The notes under the pieces are model-generated. The model made no database searches and was not told where the DNA came from. It saw nothing but the letters and a program-made list of their open reading frames with translations. The position numbers and the translations under genes are program-made. This document shows positions 15,001 to 19,489 of a stretch of DNA of 19,489 bases, in pieces. Every line of letters starts with the position of its first letter. The first letter of the stretch is position 1. This stretch comes from SXRF01 sp038043465 (GTDB lineage Bacteria; Pseudomonadota; Alphaproteobacteria; Rickettsiales; SXRF01). The stretch covers positions 1 through 19,489 of the forward strand of contig JBBTBX010000012.1 of the NCBI GenBank assembly GCA_038043465.1. The letters are read 5' to 3'.

Positions 15001-15175
15001 TGGTCAGTTGTCAGTGGTCAGCGGTCGGTGGTCAGTGGTCGGTGGTCGGTAGTCGGTAGTCGGTAGTCGGTAGTCGGTGGTCAGTGGTCAGTGGTCAGTT
15101 AGTTTATATTCTTGCTTGCTTAACTTACTATCTATTCTTTTTTACTGACCGCTGACAACCGACAACCGACAACTA
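14998..15175. repeat. Large inverted heptamer array between flgK and flgL
   Basis: Fourteen uninterrupted 7-bp units of the form GTCRGYD occupy 15003-15100, with four identical GTCGGTA units in the centre. The array follows directly on the flgK TAG stop. After a 44-base AT-rich spacer comes the right arm (15145-15175), which reads as four and a half units in inverse orientation. Its reverse complement closely matches the left arm of the mraY-degP element (7591-7621). The flgL ribosome binding site follows at about 15189-15195. Confidence 0.92.
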
Positions 15176-15201
15176 TATAAATAAGGAAAAGGAGAGAAAC
15201 C

Positions 15202-16113
15202 ATGGCAGTAGGGCGCATAAGTACATTTGCACTGCATCAGACTACGCTGCGTGATAGCAGCAAGGTGCAAGTTAATATTGCTGACTTGCAGCAGCAGTTA
15301 TCAAGCGGCTTGAAATCGCAGGATTTTGCAGGTCTTGGTGGCAGTGAATCGGAACAGTTCCTGTTACTGGAAAATAAAATTGCCAAAACAGATATCTATC
15401 TGAATAACAATAAAATCGTGCAGACACGTATTACCAGCACGGATAACACGTTGGGACAGGTTATTGAAACTGCTTCAAATTTTAGAAACCTGATTTCGCA
15501 GAGGCGTAATGCAGCGTCAAACAGTGCCGCTTTTCCTGAGACAATCAAGGGAGCGTGGCAGTCACTGGTAAGTCAGCTTAATACCAGTTTAGAAGGAAGG
15601 TTTTTGTTCGGTGGAACTCGTACCGATGTTCCTCCTGTGAATCCTGACAAGTTTCCAACATTGGAGGTGGATGGTGTTCCTGATGATGGGTATTATCAGG
15701 GCAGTGCGGAAGATGTTATCGCACGTGCTGATGATAATACCGAAATTAATTATAATGTGCGCGCTGACGATGAAGGAATCCAGCAGATTTTTGCCGGACT
15801 TGCCATGGCGCAAAAAGGACATGATAATAATTCTGATGAGGATCTGGTTAAGGCGTATGATTTAGTGACTCAAGGGTTGGACGGCGTTATTGCTGCCCGT
15901 TCGATAGTCAACCAGAATAAAGTGGCGTTTGATGAAATAAATACCCGCCACGAGTCATTTAAACTTTATTTTCAAGGGGTAAAAGAGGAGATAGGTAATG
16001 CCGATTTAATTTCAGTATCCACGCAAGTGGCAATAAATCAAGGTATATTGCAAGCGTCTTTTCAAGCGTTTGCTAGAATTAATTCCTTGAAGCTTTCAGA
16101 TTTTTTACGTTAA
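15202..16113 (+). CDS. flgL: Flagellar hook-associated protein FlgL (HAP3)
   Basis: FlgL is the second junction protein, joining FlgK to the flagellin filament. The 303-residue product has a flagellin-like N-terminus (ISTFALHQTTLRDSSKVQVN followed by QQQLSSGLK, heptad-rich). The signature LNTSLEGRFLFGGTRTD (GRFLFGGT at 132-139) is highly typical of FlgL. The C-terminal helix ends SLKLSDFLR. It is shorter than flagellin in its variable centre and follows flgK, so a flagellin is unlikely. The ribosome binding site AAGGAGAG lies about seven bases before the ATG. The gap before it is entirely heptamer repeat, so flgL translation must restart, and co-transcription with flgK must read through a large hairpin. 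Confidence 0.92.
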   Translation: MAVGRISTFALHQTTLRDSSKVQVNIADLQQQLSSGLKSQDFAGLGGSESEQFLLLENKIAKTDIYLNNNKIVQTRITSTDNTLGQVIETASNFRNLISQRRNAASNSAAFPETIKGAWQSLVSQLNTSLEGRFLFGGTRTDVPPVNPDKFPTLEVDGVPDDGYYQGSAEDVIARADDNTEINYNVRADDEGIQQIFAGLAMAQKGHDNNSDEDLVKAYDLVTQGLDGVIAARSIVNQNKVAFDEINTRHESFKLYFQGVKEEIGNADLISVSTQVAINQGILQASFQAFARINSLKLSDFLR

Positions 16114-16178
16114 AGTAATAATATAGTAATAAAGTTGCCCTATAATGATAGGCGCGGCAGAAAAAAGGAGTTTATTCT

Positions 16179-16658
16179 ATGCTAGGTCATTCAGCGGTTT
16201 CAATGGGAACAAACACTCCACAGGCTCTGTTTCCTGAGACAATTCAATCGCGTTTTGGTGAAATCTCAATTGATGTTTCAAAGGCTGTTACTTTTCCGCG
16301 CGGTTTGCTAGGCATGCCTGGTAAAGAGAATTTTGTGCTTACTAATTTTAATAATCCCAAAATGGAACAGTTTAAATTGTTGCAATCGCTCGACGAGTTG
16401 CAATTATCATTCATCACATTGCCGGTTGATATGGATAATAATATCATCGGTGTGAATGATATTCGTAGCACAGCCGATGATCTTGGCATTGCTTATGGGG
16501 ATCTTGTGGTGTTGCTTATTGTTTCCGTGCATCGCAGCCCTGACAGTGTAAAGCTTTCAGTAAATGCCCGCGCTCCGCTTTTCCTCGATGTGAAAAACAA
16601 GACCGGAATGCAGTATGTGTTTAGTAATGACGCATACAAGGTTCAGCATTATATATAG
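16179..16658 (+). CDS. fliW: Flagellar assembly factor FliW
   Basis: FliW is known from Bacillus and Campylobacter as a protein that binds the translational repressor CsrA, relieving repression of flagellin mRNA. The 159-residue product has the family pattern SRFGEISIDVSKAVTFPRGL then LGMPG. It continues with LLQSLDELQLSFITLPVDM and near the end has VKLSVNARAPLFLDVKNKTG, where the conserved NxRAPL core is clear. A strong AAAAAAGGAG is eight bases before the ATG. About 20 residues precede the usual family start. Neither csrA nor a flagellin gene is in the window, so the partner is unknown. A TATAAT at 16141-16146 without a -35 box might mark a promoter. The TAG stop is the first part of a heptamer array. 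Confidence 0.85.
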   Translation: MLGHSAVSMGTNTPQALFPETIQSRFGEISIDVSKAVTFPRGLLGMPGKENFVLTNFNNPKMEQFKLLQSLDELQLSFITLPVDMDNNIIGVNDIRSTADDLGIAYGDLVVLLIVSVHRSPDSVKLSVNARAPLFLDVKNKTGMQYVFSNDAYKVQHYI

Positions 16659-16783
16659 TTGCCAGCGGTTAGCGGTCAGTTGGTTTTTTAGCTGGTAAAA
16701 AAATAATTCACCAACTACATTTATGGATTGGAAGGTTAGTGGTTTCTGACTACCGACCGCTGACTACTGACAACTGGTAACTG
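16656..16783. repeat. Inverted heptamer arrays between fliW and murD
   Basis: The left arm (16656-16683; TAGTTGC, CAGCGGT, TAGCGGT, CAGTTGG) begins with the fliW stop. The right arm (16746-16783) carries about five units in the opposite sense (CCGACCG, CTGACTA, CTGACAA, CTGGTAA, CTG). The arms pair imperfectly over a 62-base spacer. The right arm ends six bases before the murD ATG, and no clear ribosome binding site separates them. This marks the boundary where the dcw gene order resumes. Confidence 0.8.
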
Positions 16784-16789
16784 ATAAAA

Positions 16790-18208
16790 ATGATTACGGT
16801 AACGGAATATAAAAATCAAAAAGTTGGGGTGTTTGGTTTGGGCAAAGCGGGAGAGGCTGCTGTCTGCTCTTTGCTTGCGGGTGGGGCTGAGGTTTACGCG
16901 TGGGATGACTGCCTTTCTTCTCCATCCCCCCTCCCTAACCCTCCCCCGCAAGGGGGGAGGGAATTAAGTAAGATTCCGTCATCCGCTTGGGATTGGGAAA
17001 ATCTTAAAGCCCTTGTTTTAAGTCCGGGTGTGCCGCTTACGCATCCCGCGCCGCATCCGGTTGTTGCGCTTGCCCATAAATATAATGTTCCGGTTATTGG
17101 CGAGGTGGAGCTATTATTCCGCACGCAGCCAGACGCGACCTATATAGGCATTACTGGAACTAATGGGAAATCCACAACTACAACTTTGATCGGGCATATT
17201 CTTAAGGAAGCTGGGGTTATTTGTGAAATTGGTGGAAATCTGGGAACTCCGGCACTGGCACTGGCACCACTTGGAAAAGGCGGGGTGTATGTTGTTGAAA
17301 TGTCATCCTACCAACTTGACCTTCTTAAAAGCGTGCGCTTCAATGTGGCGGTGCTGCTTAACATCACTCCTGACCATATTGACCGACATGGTGACATGGC
17401 TGGGTATATAGCTGCCAAGAAACATATTTTTGATAGGCAAACGGCGGGGGATGTGGCAGTGGTTGATATAGGCATTAGGCAGGAGGCATTAGGCATTAGG
17501 GAAGCAAGGATAATAAAAATTTCGGCAGATAAGGAAATTGCAGAAGGTGTATATGCAAAGGATGGGGTTCTCCACGATAAAACTTCACCAATGCCTAATG
17601 CCCAATCCCTAATGCCTCTTACCGCTATTGCTTCTCTCACCGGCAAGCACAACTGGCAGAATGCAGCGGCGGCTTATGCTGCTTGTCGCGCCGTTGGTGT
17701 TGCGCCAGAAAAAATTTATGCCGCTATGCAGAGTTTTGCCGGGCTGCGCCACCGGATGCAGTTGGTTGTAACAATTAAGGGCGTGCGTTTTGTAAATGAC
17801 AGTAAAGCAACCAACGCTGATGCGACTTCTAATGCTCTTGCCGCTTATGATAATATTTACTGGATTGCAGGCGGCAAAGCAAAAGATGGCGGAATTTCTG
17901 GTCTTGGTCAGTATTTCTCGAAAATAACCCATGCATTTTTGATTGGTGAAGCGGCAGAAGAGTTTGCAAAAACACTGGAAGGGAAAGTTGCTTATACGCA
18001 ATGTGGGACGTTGGAGGTTGCGGTTGCGAGGGCTGCTGAAGTTGCAGATAAGGATTCGGGATTCGGGATTCGGGATTCGGGAAGTAAGAAAGATTATTCA
18101 GGAGTTGTGTTATTATCGCCAGCCTGTGCTTCGTTTGACCAGTTTAAAAGTTTTGAGCATCGGGGCGATGTATTTTGTGAATTGGTGGAGAAAATAAATG
18201 GCTCTTGA
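16790..18208 (+). CDS. murD: UDP-N-acetylmuramoyl-L-alanine--D-glutamate ligase MurD
   Basis: Cytoplasmic ATP-dependent ligase that adds D-Glu to UDP-MurNAc-L-Ala. VGVFGLGKAGEAA (12-24) is the N-terminal nucleotide-like fold, ITGTNGKSTTTTL (121-133) the ATP site, and EMSSYQLD, NITPDHIDRHG, LTGKHNWQNAAAA, FVNDSKATNADAT and WIAGGKAKDGG the remaining Mur ligase motifs. At 472 residues it is longer than E. coli MurD (438). Four inserts coincide with DNA repeats: about residues 46-58 (PLPNPPPQGGRE), 227-238 (IRQEALGIREA), 267-276 (MPNAQSLMP) and 421-431 (DSGFGIRDSG). All lie outside the catalytic motifs and keep frame. The ATG has no evident ribosome binding site and follows a repeat arm. The 3' end overlaps ftsW by 11 bp. 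Confidence 0.96.
   Translation: MITVTEYKNQKVGVFGLGKAGEAAVCSLLAGGAEVYAWDDCLSSPSPLPNPPPQGGRELSKIPSSAWDWENLKALVLSPGVPLTHPAPHPVVALAHKYNVPVIGEVELLFRTQPDATYIGITGTNGKSTTTTLIGHILKEAGVICEIGGNLGTPALALAPLGKGGVYVVEMSSYQLDLLKSVRFNVAVLLNITPDHIDRHGDMAGYIAAKKHIFDRQTAGDVAVVDIGIRQEALGIREARIIKISADKEIAEGVYAKDGVLHDKTSPMPNAQSLMPLTAIASLTGKHNWQNAAAAYAACRAVGVAPEKIYAAMQSFAGLRHRMQLVVTIKGVRFVNDSKATNADATSNALAAYDNIYWIAGGKAKDGGISGLGQYFSKITHAFLIGEAAEEFAKTLEGKVAYTQCGTLEVAVARAAEVADKDSGFGIRDSGSKKDYSGVVLLSPACASFDQFKSFEHRGDVFCELVEKINGS
16926..16963. repeat. GC-rich hairpin repeat inside murD
   Basis: Thirty-eight bases are identical to 1096-1133 in rsmH and are translated in the same frame (PLPNPPPQGGRE). The element falls in the loop after AWDD in the N-terminal domain, between a beta strand and the next helix, where a loop insertion is likely to be tolerated. 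Confidence 0.88.
17469..17502. repeat. TAGGCAT heptamer array inside murD (left)
   Basis: Units TAGGCAT, TAGGCAG, GAGGCAT, TAGGCAT, TAGGGA encode IRQEALGIREA in the central domain of MurD. An inverted array of the same family lies 87 bases downstream within the same gene. Confidence 0.82.
17590..17617. repeat. Inverted TAGGCAT heptamer array inside murD (right)
   Basis: The units read AATGCCT, AATGCCC, AATCCCT, AATGCCT, the reverse complement of the array at 17469-17502, and encode MPNAQSLMPL. The two arrays could pair over an 87-base spacer that still encodes plausible MurD sequence (KISADKEIAEGVYAKDGVL). Confidence 0.82.
18052..18081. repeat. GGATTCG heptamer array inside murD
   Basis: Four perfect GGATTCG units are followed by GGA, encoding DSGFGIRDSG near the C-terminus of MurD, just before the conserved VLLSPACASFDQF motif. 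Since 7 and 3 share no factor, the peptide period is seven residues (21 bp). Confidence 0.88.
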
Positions 18209-19310
18209 CCGTAGGAATACTGGAATTATCGGCAGGTGGTGGTGGACAGTTGATAAGATTAATCTATCAGCTATTCTGCTGATTATTGCGGTTGGCTCAG
18301 TGCTGGTTGCAGCAGGAAGCCCGCCAGTTGCCAAAAGGCTTGACCTTCCCAGTTTTTATTTTGTGCATCGCCATAATATATTCCTCGTGCTGGGAACTGT
18401 TGTTATGTTGGTGGTTTCCATGTTTCCGCCGGTACTGATCCGCCGTTTGGCGGTGCTGGGGCTTGCGGCGAGTGTGTTTTTGATGATGCTTCTGCCATTT
18501 TTTGGCGATTCCACCAAGGGCGCAAGCCGCTGGATAAATCTGCTTGGGATTTCGGTGCAGCCATCGGAATTCATGAAGCCGTTTTTTGCAGTGGTGATTG
18601 CGTGGATTTGCTCGGAAAGCCAGAGGCGGGTTGACTTTCCTGGTTATAGGGTAGCCATTGGGCTTTATGCTTTAATCGTGATTTTATTGCTTATCCAGCC
18701 GGATTTGGGGATGGCCATAACTGTGAGTATTATGTGGGCGTTCCAGCTTTTCCTTGCCGGGCTGCCTATGCTCTGGGTGATGCTTATCGGGATTTTGGGG
18801 ATAGCTGGTGCGGTTGGCGCGTATCACATGTTTCCGCATGTGGCGAAGAGGATTAACAGCTTCCTTGATCCATCGGCGGGTGATAATTATCAAACCGCGA
18901 AATCGCTGGAAGCCTTCCGCAATGGCGGGGTTTTCGGGCGGGGGCCGGGTGAAGGGGAGGTGAAACAGTTCTTGCCTGATTCACACACCGATTTTATTTT
19001 TGCGGTGGCGGGTGAAGAATTCGGAGTTGTGGTGTGCTTTATAATTTTATGCCTGTTTGCGTTTGTGGTGATACGCGCGCTTATGCGGGTGTGGGGTGAG
19101 AGCGATTTGTTTATTGTTCTGGCAGTGGCGGGAATTGTTACGCAGTTCGGGATGCAGGCGGTGATAAATATGGGCGTGGCAGTGAATCTGTTTCCGGCAA
19201 AAGGTATGACCCTGCCATTCCTCAGCTATGGCGGATCGTCAGTGATCGCAATTGCTATCGGTATGGGGATGATGCTGGCTCTGACACGCAAGCGTTTCGG
19301 GAAGAGGTGA
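18198..19310 (+). CDS. ftsW: Septal peptidoglycan glycosyltransferase FtsW (SEDS family)
   Basis: Polytopic inner-membrane lipid II polymerase of the divisome, partner of FtsI. The 370-residue sequence shows about ten hydrophobic segments and the SEDS landmarks STKGASRWINLLGISVQPSE then FMKPF, LIQPDLGMA, YQTAKSLEAFRNGGVFGRGP, LPDSHTDFIFAVAGEEFG, NMGVAVNLFPAKGMTLPFLS and YGGSS. Asp265, in the HTDFIF motif, corresponds to the conserved catalytic aspartate of the family. Its place after murD and the NMGV/FLSYGGSS variant favour FtsW over RodA. The start lies inside the end of murD (11-bp overlap), with GGAG eight bases upstream within murD. No repeat insertion is seen in the protein. A GTCAT palindrome follows six bases after the stop, and murG, the expected next gene, is not visible. 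Confidence 0.96.
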   Translation: MALDRRNTGIIGRWWWTVDKINLSAILLIIAVGSVLVAAGSPPVAKRLDLPSFYFVHRHNIFLVLGTVVMLVVSMFPPVLIRRLAVLGLAASVFLMMLLPFFGDSTKGASRWINLLGISVQPSEFMKPFFAVVIAWICSESQRRVDFPGYRVAIGLYALIVILLLIQPDLGMAITVSIMWAFQLFLAGLPMLWVMLIGILGIAGAVGAYHMFPHVAKRINSFLDPSAGDNYQTAKSLEAFRNGGVFGRGPGEGEVKQFLPDSHTDFIFAVAGEEFGVVVCFIILCLFAFVVIRALMRVWGESDLFIVLAVAGIVTQFGMQAVINMGVAVNLFPAKGMTLPFLSYGGSSVIAIAIGMGMMLALTRKRFGKR

Positions 19311-19316
19311 AGTTGC

Positions 19317-19400
19317 GTCATCCCCGCGAATGCGGGGATCTAGGGTCGCATATTCCGTCACTGGTTTTGTCCCTAGATCCCGCATCAAGTGCGGGATGAC
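19317..19400. repeat. GTCAT cloverleaf palindrome after ftsW
   Basis: Eighty-four bases with outer GTCATCCC/GGGATGAC, first arm CCCCGC/GCGGGG, middle arm GATCTAGGG/CCCTAGATC and third arm CCCGCA/TGCGGG. The last 30 bases are identical to 6429-6458, while the first arm and the middle loop differ from that copy. Confidence 0.87.
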
Positions 19401-19489
19401 AAAGGACAGGTTATGGAATTAATTTCGGATATTGTTTAGACCTCTGCATAATGCTTTAAAACTCTAATAATTTTGTTATTATTTCCGCA
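19401..19489. other. Right-edge non-coding stretch
   Basis: After the palindrome there is AT-rich sequence with a possible nine-codon reading frame (ATG at 19414, stop TAG) and no convincing gene start. If murG follows ftsW it must begin beyond the window. I see no promoter or terminator that I could support here. Confidence 0.4.

Noticed and set aside
14998..15175. CRISPR array
   Set aside because: The unit is 7 bp with no spacers of unique sequence, and no cas gene is nearby.

Overview
The window is a chromosomal segment of a flagellated Gram-negative bacterium, most likely an alphaproteobacterium. This rests on a FliX-type regulator divergent from flgI (the Caulobacter-like arrangement), a FlgJ that is only the rod-binding domain, an alphaproteobacterial-style FtsL (AEW.YLTRP motif), a meso-DAP-type MurE, a P-ring gene, and sigma-54 flagellar promoters. 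I cannot place it below class level.

Layout. Positions 57-7593 are the first part of a classical division and cell wall (dcw) cluster, all on the plus strand: rsmH, ftsL, ftsI, murE, murF, mraY. The first five genes are tightly coupled. The cluster is then interrupted by about 9.1 kb: a Do-family periplasmic protease (degP-like) and fliX on the minus strand, then flgI, flgJ, a FlgN-like chaperone gene, flgK, flgL and fliW on the plus strand. The dcw order resumes at 16790 with murD and ftsW. murG does not appear before the window ends. Two sigma-54 (-24/-12) promoters with exact GG-N10-GC spacing sit before flgI and flgJ. A FliX/FlbD-type checkpoint therefore probably controls the hook-associated and P-ring genes.

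How the genes work together. MurE, MurF and MurD build the UDP-MurNAc-pentapeptide, and MraY loads it onto the lipid carrier. FtsW polymerises lipid II, FtsI cross-links it at the septum, and FtsL belongs to the activating complex. RsmH is the usual rRNA methyltransferase passenger. The flagellar block makes the P ring (FlgI), the rod scaffold (FlgJ), the hook-filament junction proteins (FlgK, FlgL) with a likely chaperone, and FliW.

The most striking feature is the repeat load. Three kinds of short repeat occupy much of the intergenic space and also lie in frame inside essential genes. (1) Tandem heptamers (7-bp period) in several sequence families such as TTAGGSW, GTCRGYD, GGATTCG and YGGAGGT; they often form a left array and a reverse-complementary right array around a loop. 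(2) 67-85 nt palindromes with GTCAT...ATGAC ends that fold as cloverleaves, with arm sequences that differ between copies while pairing is kept. (3) A GC-rich hairpin around CCCTCCCCC/GGGGGAGGG that encodes PLPNPPPQGGRE when translated. RsmH, MurE, MurF and MurD all contain repeat-encoded peptides. Six stop codons, all TAG, lie in or directly against heptamer arrays. No CRISPR, tRNA, rRNA, insertion sequence or transposase gene was seen.
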